Assembly: GCA_025455945.1 (NCBI GenBank)
Contig: JALOLN010000080.1
Coordinates: 1-8,365 of the forward strand
Source of the DNA: Actinomycetes bacterium
GTDB taxonomy: Bacteria > Actinomycetota > Actinomycetes > Prado026
DNA: 8,365 nt
Direction: 5' to 3'
Shown here: piece after piece, positions 1 through 5,388 of the stretch
How positions within the stretch are numbered: position 1 is the stretch's first letter
How the letters are laid out: each line of letters starts with the position of its first letter
Notes under the pieces: model-generated
Seen by the model: only the letters and a program-made list of their open reading frames with translations
Database searches by the model: none
Told to the model about the DNA's origin: nothing
Position numbers and translations under genes: made by a program

Positions 1-149
1 CATCTAAGCGGGAAGCCTGCTTCAAGATGAGGTCTCCCACAGGGTTGACCTGGTAAGGCCCCCAGTAGACGACTGGGTTGATAGGCCGGATGTGGAAGCG
101 TGGCAACACGTGGAGCTGACCGGTACTAATAGGCCGAGGACTTGACCAC
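1..149 (+). rRNA. rrl: 23S rRNA, 3' end (partial)
   Basis: This is the last part of a 23S rRNA gene, truncated at the left edge of the window. It contains the conserved domain VI stretch ending in ACCGGTACTAATAGGCC (about 119-135), which is nearly invariant in bacterial 23S rRNA. It finishes with CTTGACC (141-147), the 3' strand of the terminal stem that pairs with the GGTCAAG-type 5' end of 23S. I placed the mature 3' end about two bases past that stem by analogy with E. coli, so the end is good to a few bases only. The sarcin-ricin loop and peptidyl transferase regions lie outside the window. It is followed in the same direction by a spacer and 5S rRNA, the usual 16S-23S-5S order. Confidence 0.95.
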
Positions 150-176
150 ACACTTCTTGCTTCGTTTCGCGTTCAC

Positions 177-212
177 TGTGCGGTTCCCGAGAGACGGTCG
201 GGAACGGCCACA
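177..212 (+). other. 23S-5S spacer processing hairpin
   Basis: The spacer between 23S and 5S holds an 8-bp perfect stem, GTTCCCGA (183-190) with TCGGGAAC (198-205), around a 7-base loop. The stem extends, after a small interruption, by TGTG (177-180) with CACA (209-212). A stem of this kind between 23S and 5S is expected to be cut by RNase III or a similar enzyme during pre-rRNA maturation. The fold is read directly from the sequence; the processing role is inferred. There is no tRNA in the spacer. Confidence 0.55.
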
Positions 213-224
213 CATCTCCATAGA

Positions 225-343
225 GTTTCGGCGGCCATGTCGAAGGGGAAACGCCCGGCTCCATTCCGAACCCGGAAGCTAAGCCCTTCAGAGCCGATGG
301 TACTGCGCGGGGGACCGCGTGGGAGAGTAGGACGCCGCCGGAC
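225..343 (+). rRNA. rrf: 5S rRNA (complete)
   Basis: This is a complete 5S rRNA gene of about 119 nt, the usual length. The core is the actinobacterial type: GGGAAACGCCCGG near 247, CCATTCCGAACCCGGAAGCT (262-281), CCGATGGTACTG (294-305) and GGGAGAGTAGGACGCCGCC (321-339). The 5' strand CGGCGGC (229-235) pairs with GCCGCCG (334-340) to form helix I, and I set the ends by extending that helix, so each may be off by one or two bases. It is the last gene of the rRNA operon and is followed directly by the terminator hairpin. Confidence 0.96.
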
Positions 344-350
344 ATTCTTC

Positions 351-395
351 CGATGAGGGCCATCCCTGGTGTGGGATGGCCCTCATCGCGTTTCT
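351..395 (+). terminator. rRNA operon terminator
   Basis: A perfect 16-bp inverted repeat, CGATGAGGGCCATCCC (351-366) and GGGATGGCCCTCATCG (373-388), surrounds a 6-base loop. A short pyrimidine-rich tract, TTTCT (391-395), follows. It begins 8 bases after the 5S gene, so it is almost certainly the intrinsic terminator of the rRNA operon. The T tract is weak, as is common in high-G+C actinobacteria. The next gene starts only 28 bases past the T tract. Confidence 0.9.
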
Positions 396-408
396 CCCGC
401 GAGACGGC

Positions 409-415
409 GAAGGAG
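409..415 (+). promoter_or_regulatory. Shine-Dalgarno site that fixes the TPR1 start
   Basis: GAAGGAG lies 8 bases ahead of the ATG at 424. This marks 424 as the start rather than the upstream in-frame ATG at 376, which is inside the terminator hairpin and has no such site. Confidence 0.75.
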
Positions 416-423
416 CACCGGAC

Positions 424-1290
424 ATGGCCCGAGGCGACGGCGGCAAGGGCACCTCGAGGGGGGCTGGGCATGAGCGCCGGGGTCACCCGTCCCGGGCCGG
501 CAGCAAGCCCGGCGCACCGCGGCCGGGCCGGGAGCCGAGGCAGGTGCACCGTTCGCCGCGTCCGTCGGCCGAGGATGCGCCGGCCATCCCGGAGGGGGTC
601 ACCGCGGCGGACCTCGACCGGGACACCCGGCGGGAGCTGCGGAGCCTGCCCAAGGGGCTGGCGGAGGTCGTGGGTGCCCACCTCGCGGCGGCGACCCGGC
701 TGCTGCCGGAGGATCCGGAGGCGGCCCACCAGCATGCGGTCGCCGCGGCCCGGCTGGCCTCGCGGGTCGCGGTCACCCGTGAGGCGGTCGGGGTGACCGC
801 CTACGCCACCGGGCACTGGGCCCAGGCGCTGTCGGAGCTGCGCGCGGCCCGCCGGATCTCCGGCTCGGACGTGTTCTTGCCCATGATGGCCGACTGCGAG
901 CGGGGCCTCGGCCGCCCCGAGCGGGCACTGACGCTGGCCGGCAGCCCGGAGGCGGCCCGCCTCGACCGTCCGGGGAGGGTGGAGATGCGGATCGTCGCCT
1001 CGGGCGCCCGGCGCGACCTCGGGCAGCTAGACGCGGCGGTGGTCACGCTGCAGTGCCCGGAGCTGCGCGACCTCGGGCAGCCGTGGTCGGCCCGGCTCAC
1101 CTACGCCTACGCGGACGCACTGCTCAGCGCGGACCGCCGCGAGGAGGCCCGCGAGTGGTTCGCCACGGCGGCGGCGATCGACACCGAGGGGCTGACCGAC
1201 GCGGCGGAGCGGCTCGACGAGCTCGACGGCGTGGTCTTCCCCGATGCGCCAGAGGACGTCGAGGAGGCTGGCGGGCCGGCCCCCGACTAG
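424..1290 (+). CDS. TPR-repeat protein, Rv1691-like
   Basis: This encodes a 288-residue protein of unknown biochemical function. Residues 1-55 are basic, Gly/Arg/Pro-rich and probably disordered. From about residue 70 it is all helical, with TPR-like pairs: the conserved-looking block LPKGLAEVVGAHLAAATRLL (75-94), repeats around 100-145 (AARLASRV, GHWAQALSELRAARRI) and further pairs to about 255. The last 20 residues are acidic. No signal peptide or membrane segment is visible, so it is probably cytoplasmic. The position upstream of the phosphatase, tlyA, nadK and recN matches Rv1691 of M. tuberculosis (recalled, not searched), which is also an uncharacterised TPR protein. TPRs usually mediate protein-protein contacts, but no partner is evident here. 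The start follows a good Shine-Dalgarno. No promoter is seen between the rRNA terminator and the start. The stop overlaps that of the convergent hydrolase gene. Confidence 0.85.
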   Translation: MARGDGGKGTSRGAGHERRGHPSRAGSKPGAPRPGREPRQVHRSPRPSAEDAPAIPEGVTAADLDRDTRRELRSLPKGLAEVVGAHLAAATRLLPEDPEAAHQHAVAAARLASRVAVTREAVGVTAYATGHWAQALSELRAARRISGSDVFLPMMADCERGLGRPERALTLAGSPEAARLDRPGRVEMRIVASGARRDLGQLDAAVVTLQCPELRDLGQPWSARLTYAYADALLSADRREEAREWFATAAAIDTEGLTDAAERLDELDGVVFPDAPEDVEEAGGPAPD

Positions 1291-2285
1291 CCCGCGGGCG
1301 CGGCGTCGCCGAGCTCGATGCTGGTGCCCTCGACCCGGTCCAGCCAGCGGTTGATCCCCACGATGTTGGCGGCGGTTCCGCTGAGGTGCTCGAACTTGTC
1401 CTCCACCTGCCCGCCGGCCAGGAAAGCCGCGTACCTGGCCCGGGTCCGGTCGCGGACCATCGCCACGGCGTGCTCGAGGTCCAGGGCCGAGGCCCGGGCG
1501 TCGCGCACCAAGTCGACCCACAGCCTCAGCTCCTCCTCGGACCGGTCCAGCGTCGGCCCGACGTCCGGCACCGGGCCGAAGTGGCTGAACAGCAGCCGGC
1601 TGGGGGCGACGTCCCGGAACCGGCGCAGCGACCCCAGGGCGAGGTCGAGGTCGAAGTCCGGCGGGGGGGTCGCCGGGCGGACGTCGGCGGTCTCGGGGAC
1701 GTAGATGCCGGCGGCGTCCCCCACGTAGAGGTCCCCTGTTGCGGAGTCGACCAGCCCGATGTGGTGGGAGGCGTGGCCGGGTGCGTGGAAGGCGGCGAGG
1801 GTCCGCCCGCCACCGAGGTCCACGGTGCCCGACGCCCCCAGGGCGCGGACCCGGTGCGCCGCGGTGGGCTTCAGCAGGCCGAAGACGTCGTCGAGCACCC
1901 GGCCGAACACCCGCCGGGCGCTGGTGATGAGGCGGTCGGGGTCGACGAGGTGCCGGGCCCCCCGCTCGTGGACGACCACCTCGGCACGCGGGAAGGCCGT
2001 CGCGAGGTCGCCGACGCCGCCGGCGTGGTCGAGGTGGATGTGGGTCACGACGATCGTGGCCAGGTCGTTCGCGCCGACCCCGAGGTCGTGCAGGGCACGG
2101 GTCACGACGGGTGCTGACGTCGCGGTGCCGGTCTCGACCAGGCACGGTCGGTCGGAGCGGATCAGGTACCCGGACGTGATGCCGGTGAAGCCCGACATCC
2201 GGGTGTCGAGAGCGAAGACCTCCTCCCCGAGCGGCACCGGTCGGTCGGCGGTGCCCTCGGCGGACTCGCGGTCCTGGTCGTCCAC
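1287..2285 (-). CDS. Metallo-beta-lactamase-fold hydrolase
   Basis: This is a 332-residue protein of the metallo-beta-lactamase superfamily, expected to bind two metal ions and hydrolyse a small ester, thioester or similar bond; the substrate cannot be told. The full ligand set is present: HIHLDH (82-87), the His of HAPGH (171), the Asp of VGDA (190) and the His of FSHFG (235). The order and spacing suit the glyoxalase II/lactonase-like branch. An extra helical region of about 80 residues follows the last ligand. No signal peptide is seen. I prefer the GTG at 2285, which has GAGGGG 8 bases upstream; a GTG at 2312 would add nine residues but has no ribosome site. The gene lies between members of the Rv1691-Rv1696 group and is absent from that M. 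tuberculosis stretch as I recall it, so it looks like a local insertion. Confidence 0.88.
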   Translation of the reverse strand: MDDQDRESAEGTADRPVPLGEEVFALDTRMSGFTGITSGYLIRSDRPCLVETGTATSAPVVTRALHDLGVGANDLATIVVTHIHLDHAGGVGDLATAFPRAEVVVHERGARHLVDPDRLITSARRVFGRVLDDVFGLLKPTAAHRVRALGASGTVDLGGGRTLAAFHAPGHASHHIGLVDSATGDLYVGDAAGIYVPETADVRPATPPPDFDLDLALGSLRRFRDVAPSRLLFSHFGPVPDVGPTLDRSEEELRLWVDLVRDARASALDLEHAVAMVRDRTRARYAAFLAGGQVEDKFEHLSGTAANIVGINRWLDRVEGTSIELGDAAPAG

Positions 2286-2354
2286 AGCGCCCGCCCCTCG
2301 CTCGTCGTCCACACCCGCAGCCGGTCGACCGCGTCGCTGTGGGCCCGCGCCGTC

Positions 2355-2360
2355 ATCGTA
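2355..2360 (-). promoter_or_regulatory. Possible -10 element for the hydrolase gene
   Basis: On the minus strand TACGAT fits the actinobacterial TANNNT -10 pattern. It would start transcription near 2348, giving a leader of about 60 nt to the GTG at 2285. No -35 match is evident. The element lies in the 116-bp divergent region shared with the SSB-like gene; I found no convincing -10 for the opposite direction. Confidence 0.35.
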
Positions 2361-2401
2361 GGGACGGCGGCGCGCCGGCGCCGCGGGAGGGAGGCCGGGT
2401 C

Positions 2402-2743
2402 ATGGCGGCGGAGAGCGCACCTGCTGAGGAGTGCAACAGCGTGCGGGTGTCGGGGCGGCTGGCGGCGGCGCCGCAGCAGCGGACCCTGCCGAGCGGTGAC
2501 GAGCTGACGACCTTCCGCCTGGTGGTGCGCCGGCCCGAGCCGCGCGGTCGTGGGCCGGCCGTCGACACCCTGGACTGCGTCACCTGGCGCGGGGACGTCC
2601 GACGCACCGTCGGCCGCTGGCGAGCTGGTGACGTCGTCGCCGTGGAGGGCTCCTTGCGGCGGCGATTCTGGCGGTCGGCCGGCGGCCCCGCCAGCCGGAC
2701 CGAGATCGAGGTCGTCCGGGCGCGGCGGCTGGCCCGTGCCTGA
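2402..2743 (+). CDS. Short SSB-like OB-fold protein
   Basis: This encodes a 113-residue protein related to single-stranded DNA-binding proteins. The SSB pattern is visible: VRVSGRLAAAPQQRTLPSG (14-32), ELTTFRLVVRR (34-44), DTLDCVTWRGDVRRTVGRW (55-73) and GDVVAVEGSLRRRFW (76-90), ending in EIEVVRARRL (101-110). These match the strands of the SSB OB fold. It is shorter than housekeeping SSB (about 160-200 residues in actinobacteria). It ends right after the fold in Arg/Ala, without the linker and acidic DDDIPF-type tail that recruits repair and replication partners. It is therefore probably an accessory paralogue, not the essential SSB. The start is fixed by GGGAGGGAGG (2385-2394) 7 bases upstream; a longer frame reaching back to 2339 lacks such a site. 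It is divergent from the hydrolase gene and 58 bp ahead of the TPR2 gene. Confidence 0.8.
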   Translation: MAAESAPAEECNSVRVSGRLAAAPQQRTLPSGDELTTFRLVVRRPEPRGRGPAVDTLDCVTWRGDVRRTVGRWRAGDVVAVEGSLRRRFWRSAGGPASRTEIEVVRARRLARA

Positions 2744-2744
2744 C

Positions 2745-2759
2745 CGCGCCGCCGGCGCG
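2745..2759 (+). terminator. Possible GC-only hairpin after the SSB-like gene
   Basis: CGCGCC (2745-2750) pairs with GGCGCG (2754-2759) around a 3-base loop, starting 2 bases after the stop codon. There is no T tract. It could be a tail-less terminator of the kind proposed for actinobacteria. Short GC palindromes are common by chance at this base composition, so the call is weak. Confidence 0.25.
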
Positions 2760-2788
2760 CGCGGGCCGCCGTCGGCGGCGCGGCGTCG

Positions 2789-2794
2789 TACCGT
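2789..2794 (+). promoter_or_regulatory. -10 element of a leaderless promoter (TPR2 gene)
   Basis: TACCGT fits the TANNNT consensus and ends 7 bases before the GTG at 2802, which is the spacing expected if transcription starts at the first base of that codon. The purine-rich GGGAGG (2795-2800) is only 1 base from the GTG, too close to act as a Shine-Dalgarno. A leaderless mRNA, common in actinobacteria, explains both facts. No -35 match is evident. Confidence 0.55.
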
Positions 2795-2801
2795 GGGAGG
2801 C

Positions 2802-3266
2802 GTGAGCGCGTGCGGTGACGAGCGGCCCGACGAGGCGCGGTCCGGCGGGCCCGACGGGGAGGTCTACGACTGGTTCCGACGCGGGCGGGCGCTGCACGAC
2901 GACGGCCACCCGGCCGCCGCCGCCCAGCTGCTGGCCCGGGCGGTCGAGGCGGAGCCGTCGGCGCGCAGCCTGCGTGAGGCACTGGCCCGCGCCCAGTTCG
3001 ACGCCCGGTGGTACGACGCGGCACGGGCCAGCTTCGCCGTCATCGTCGAGGCCGACCCGGGCGACCACTACGCGCTGTTCGGCCTGGGCCTGTCCGAGTC
3101 GCGGCTGGGCCGGCAGGAGGCGGCCGTCGAGCACCTGGCGCTCGCCGCGGCGATGCGCCCCGACGTCGCCCACTACCAGGCGGCGCTGCGGCAGGCCCGG
3201 GCCACGGTGCGGGCCCGACGCCGCGCCACGGGTCCCGGCGGCCAGAGCCGGCAGTCCCGGGCGTGA
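2802..3266 (+). CDS. Small TPR protein (TPR2)
   Basis: This encodes a 154-residue tetratricopeptide-repeat protein. Three TPR-like units are visible: residues 22-55 (YDWFRRGRALHDDGHPAAAA onward), 56-86 (LREALARAQFDARWYDAARA onward) and 88-120 (DHYALFGLGLSESRLGRQEA onward). They carry the usual small and aromatic residues at helix contacts, and a basic tail follows (129-154). There is no signal peptide, membrane segment or catalytic motif; it is probably a cytoplasmic scaffold of unknown partner. The GTG at 2802 was chosen because of the leaderless -10 element; frames reaching back to 2550 run through the SSB-like gene. Its TGA overlaps the GTG of the phosphatase gene by 4 bases, so the two are probably co-translated and may work together. 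It is not similar enough by eye to the TPR1 protein to call a duplication. Confidence 0.85.
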   Translation: MSACGDERPDEARSGGPDGEVYDWFRRGRALHDDGHPAAAAQLLARAVEAEPSARSLREALARAQFDARWYDAARASFAVIVEADPGDHYALFGLGLSESRLGRQEAAVEHLALAAAMRPDVAHYQAALRQARATVRARRRATGPGGQSRQSRA

Positions 3267-4381
3267 CCGACCCTGGGCGGGCCGGGCGGTCCGGCGACGA
3301 CCGGGTTCGGCGCGGCTGGCTGCGGGAGTCGGCCGACCCGCTGCTGGCCGGCACGGACGCCGTGCTGCTCGACCTCGACGGCACCGTCTACGTCGGTCCG
3401 GCGGCGGTCCCCCGGGCTGCGACGGTGCTCACGGCCGTGCGGTCCGCGGGCGTCCGGCTGGCCTTCGTGACGAACAACGCCTCCCTCCCGGCGGAGGACG
3501 TCGCCGCGCGGCTCGTCGCCCTCGGGGTGCCGGCCGCGGCGGCGGAGGTCGTCACGTCGGCCGAGGCGGCCGCCGGGCTGCTGGCCGAGCGGCTGCCGGC
3601 GGGCAGTCGTGTGCTCGTCGTGGGTGGCGCCGGGCTGACCGACGCCCTGCGGGTGACCGGCCTGGTCCCGGTGGCCTCGGCGGACGACGCCCCGGCCGCC
3701 GTCGTCCAGGGCTGGGCGCCGGAGCTGGACTGGGCGCAGCTCGCCGAGGGCGCCTACGCGCTGGCCGCCGGGGTGCCGTGGGTGGCCTGCAACGACGACG
3801 CGACGATCCCCACCGGCCGTGGCATCGCCCCAGGCAACGGCTCCTTCGTCGCCCTGCTGTCCGCGGTCACCGGCCGGACGCCGGACGCGGTGGCCGGCAA
3901 GCCGGCCGTGCCGCTGCTGCAGCGGGCGGCGCTGCGGCTGGGCGCGCGTCGGGCGCTCGTCGTCGGTGACCGGCTGGACACCGACGTCGCCGGCGCGGCC
4001 AACGCGGGGTTGCCGAGCCTGCTCGTGCTCACGGGTGTCACCGCGGTGGCCGACCTGCTCGCCGCGGCCCCCGGGCAGCGTCCCACCTACCTGTCCCCGG
4101 ACCTCGGCGGCCTGCTGGTCCACCACCCGGCGCCGGTCCAGGCCGGCGGCCGCTGGCGGTGCCGGCAGGCGTGGGCCGAGGTGAGCCGGGCTGGTGAGCT
4201 GCGGGTGAAGGGCAGCGGCCCGGACGTCCTGCGCGCGGCCTGCGCCGCCGCCTGGAGCGCCGCCGACGTGGGCGCTCCGATGGCCCGCACCGGGGGCCCG
4301 GAGGACGTACTGCTCGCCGACGCGCTGGGCGCCGCGGTCACGCCGGAGGGGCCGGCGGCCGGCTGGCCTCCGGGTCGGTGA
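3263..4381 (+). CDS. HAD phosphatase, NagD / glycerol-3-phosphate phosphatase type
   Basis: This encodes a 372-residue haloacid-dehalogenase-superfamily hydrolase with a complete active site: motif I LDLDGTVY with nucleophile Asp37 and acid/base Asp39, motif II Thr70 in FVTNNAS, Lys213 in AGKPAVP, and motif IV GDRLDTD with Asp236 and Asp241. The cap between motifs II and III (about 75-205, with GWAPELDWAQ and ACNDDATIPTGRG) is the C2 type of NagD and eukaryotic PGP. The position next to tlyA-nadK-recN matches Rv1692, reported as a D,L-glycerol-3-phosphate phosphatase that recycles polar heads in lipid turnover. That activity is inferred here from context. A C-terminal extension of about 80 residues (295-372) follows the HAD core, as in the mycobacterial enzyme as I recall it. 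The GTG start overlaps the TPR2 stop (GTGA). The 3' end overlaps the convergent YbaK-type gene by 44 bp. Confidence 0.9.
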   Translation: MTDPGRAGRSGDDRVRRGWLRESADPLLAGTDAVLLDLDGTVYVGPAAVPRAATVLTAVRSAGVRLAFVTNNASLPAEDVAARLVALGVPAAAAEVVTSAEAAAGLLAERLPAGSRVLVVGGAGLTDALRVTGLVPVASADDAPAAVVQGWAPELDWAQLAEGAYALAAGVPWVACNDDATIPTGRGIAPGNGSFVALLSAVTGRTPDAVAGKPAVPLLQRAALRLGARRALVVGDRLDTDVAGAANAGLPSLLVLTGVTAVADLLAAAPGQRPTYLSPDLGGLLVHHPAPVQAGGRWRCRQAWAEVSRAGELRVKGSGPDVLRAACAAAWSAADVGAPMARTGGPEDVLLADALGAAVTPEGPAAGWPPGR

Positions 4382-4850
4382 CGTCGGCGACCACGGCGCC
4401 CAGCGCGGCGACGACGGCGTCGGCGTCCACCAGCACGGCGACGCCGGGCGCGCCGGCGCCGAGGGTCACCGCCCGTCCGGTGAGCCGCGCGTCGGCGACG
4501 ACCGGCCAGGTGGACGTCGACCCGAAGGGCGTGATGGTGCCCCGCACATACCCGGTGGCGGCCTGGGCCGCGCCGGCGTCCGCCAGTGAGAGACGGGTCA
4601 CGCCGAGCAGCGCCCGCAGGCGCGGCCAGGCGATCGTGCGGTCGCCGGGGACGAGGACGAACACGTAGTCGTCCGCGGCGCGGCGCACGACGATCGTCTT
4701 GACGACGTCGGCGGGCGCGACGCCGCGCGCGGCCGCGGCCTCGGCCAGGCTGCCGACCGGACCGTGCCGCAGCACCCGGTGGGGCACCCGGGCGACGTCC
4801 AGGGCTGCCAGCGCCCGCTGCTCTCCCGGGTCCCCTGTAGTGGCTGTCAT
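4338..4850 (-). CDS. YbaK/ProX-type aminoacyl-tRNA editing domain protein
   Basis: This encodes a 170-residue free-standing editing domain of the YbaK/EbsC/ProXp family, which hydrolyses mischarged aminoacyl-tRNAs such as Cys-tRNAPro or Ala-tRNAPro in trans. Visible family marks are the conserved Lys51 in DVVKTIVVR, the strand FVLVPGDRTI (64-73), the ALLGVTRLSLAD segment (80-91) and the glycine-rich pocket loop GYVRGTITPFG (100-110). The length is normal. The usual loop reads GYxxGGIxPxG; here the second glycine is Thr105, so the exact subfamily and tRNA specificity are unsure. The ATG overlaps the TGA of the SCP2-like gene (ATGA) and has no clear Shine-Dalgarno of its own, so it is probably coupled to that gene. 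The last 44 bp overlap the convergent phosphatase gene; the Pro/Ala-rich C-terminus (160-170) is encoded in the overlap. Confidence 0.87.
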   Translation of the reverse strand: MTATTGDPGEQRALAALDVARVPHRVLRHGPVGSLAEAAAARGVAPADVVKTIVVRRAADDYVFVLVPGDRTIAWPRLRALLGVTRLSLADAGAAQAATGYVRGTITPFGSTSTWPVVADARLTGRAVTLGAGAPGVAVLVDADAVVAALGAVVADVTDPEASRPPAPPA

Positions 4851-5185
4851 CGCACCATCGCGCGCAGCCTGAGCAGGTCGCGGATCGAGGCGTCCAAGTG
4901 CAGCCGGCCGGTCGCCCAGGCGTGGGCGAAGTTGAGACGTCCCCCGACGAGGTCGAGCAGGTCGTCGCTGCGGATGGTGAGCCGGATCTGGGCCTTCGGC
5001 CGGGGCTCGGTGGTGATGTCGACGAGGTCGCCGTCGTGCAGCCGGCCGGAGAAGACGACGTCGAGGTCGGGGACCCGGCAGCTCAGCGTGCGGTCGAGGA
5101 CGTGCTGCTTGACGTGGTCGTCGGCCCCGGCGAGCCGATCGGCCAGCTCGGTCAGCGCGACGCGGCAAGCCGCGACGGTCGCCAT
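4847..5185 (-). CDS. SCP2-like (sterol carrier protein 2 fold) protein
   Basis: This encodes a 112-residue protein with the outline of the SCP2 lipid-binding fold. A first helix (8-30) is followed by strands with the turn VVFSGRLHDGDLVDI (43-57), then AQIRLTIRSDDLLDLVGGRL (65-84). The typical ending is FAHAWATGRLHLDASIRDLLRLRAM (86-110), resembling the AWxSGRLKVEGDxxxLLRL signature. Such proteins bind lipids or long acyl chains in a hydrophobic tunnel; the ligand is unknown and no catalytic residues are expected. The start follows AAGGGAG (5197-5203) at 11 bases, a little long but acceptable. It is the first gene of a two-gene leftward unit with the YbaK-type gene, joined by a 4-bp overlap. 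I infer related SCP2-like genes occur near tlyA in other actinobacteria, but I could not check this. Confidence 0.75.
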   Translation of the reverse strand: MATVAACRVALTELADRLAGADDHVKQHVLDRTLSCRVPDLDVVFSGRLHDGDLVDITTEPRPKAQIRLTIRSDDLLDLVGGRLNFAHAWATGRLHLDASIRDLLRLRAMVR

Positions 5186-5235
5186 GTGCCGAGCCGCTCC
5201 CTTCTGGGGCGTCCCTCGTGCGCCCTCCGGCGGCG

Positions 5236-5241
5236 ACGCTA
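5236..5241 (-). promoter_or_regulatory. Possible -10 element for the SCP2-YbaK unit
   Basis: On the minus strand TAGCGT (5241 down to 5236) fits TANNNT. Transcription would begin near 5229, leaving a leader of about 44 nt that includes the Shine-Dalgarno at 5197-5203. No clear -35 is seen. Confidence 0.4.
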
Positions 5242-5306
5242 TCGCAGCCGCGGTCGGCCGTCTCCGGTCGACCCCGCCCCGGCGACACCCCAGCGACGTG
5301 CCAGGG

Positions 5307-5325
5307 CGGACCGGATCCAGGTCCG
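5307..5325. promoter_or_regulatory. Inverted repeat in the divergent promoter region
   Basis: CGGACC (5307-5312) and GGTCCG (5320-5325) form a 6-bp inverted repeat with a 7-base centre (GGATCCA). It lies just upstream of the candidate -10 of the rightward operon, about where a -35 would sit. It could be an operator for a dimeric regulator, or chance. The rest of the 203-bp region (5186-5388) holds only the two candidate -10 elements and the ribosome sites. Confidence 0.3.
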
Positions 5326-5334
5326 GCCGGGGGC

Positions 5335-5340
5335 TAGGTT
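5335..5340 (+). promoter_or_regulatory. Possible -10 element of the phasin-like/tlyA/nadK/recN operon
   Basis: TAGGTT fits TANNNT. It would start transcription near 5347, about 42 nt before the ATG at 5389. The leader carries CGGAGG (5378-5383) 5 bases before that ATG. No -35 match is seen; the inverted repeat at 5307-5325 lies in its place. Confidence 0.4.
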
Positions 5341-5388
5341 GGAGGGGGCAGGTGTGCTGCTCGCGTTCGGTACGTCTCGGAGGTCTCC

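Noticed and set aside
221..226. TAGAGT just before the 5S gene as a promoter
   Set aside because: It fits TANNNT, but 5S is part of the rRNA transcript and no other promoter feature is present; likely chance.
376..423. In-frame ATG at 376 as an earlier TPR1 start
   Set aside because: It lies inside the terminator stem and has no ribosome site; the ATG at 424 has GAAGGAG at the right distance.
22..816. Open minus-strand frame of 264 codons
   Set aside because: It runs across 23S, 5S and the terminator and into the TPR1 gene antisense; it has no family features.
1027..2145. Long open frames on both strands over the hydrolase region (minus 1027-2145, plus 1053-2117)
   Set aside because: They are out-of-frame readings of very high G+C DNA, low in complexity (Arg, Gly, Pro, Ala). 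The frame with the HIHLDH motif and other metal ligands is the real one.
2162..2356. Minus-strand 64-codon frame with ATG at 2356 as a small gene
   Set aside because: It overlaps the start of the hydrolase gene in another frame, and its ATG overlaps the candidate -10 element; no family features.
2815..4126. Long shadow frames over TPR2 and the phosphatase (plus 2815-3969, minus 3173-4126)
   Set aside because: They lack any motif and have Arg/Gly/Pro-rich composition; the other frame carries complete HAD motifs.
4851..5288. N-terminal extension of the YbaK-type protein back to 5288
   Set aside because: The added part is Arg/Pro-rich and overlaps the SCP2-like gene on the same strand; the ATG at 4850 forms a clean ATGA junction.
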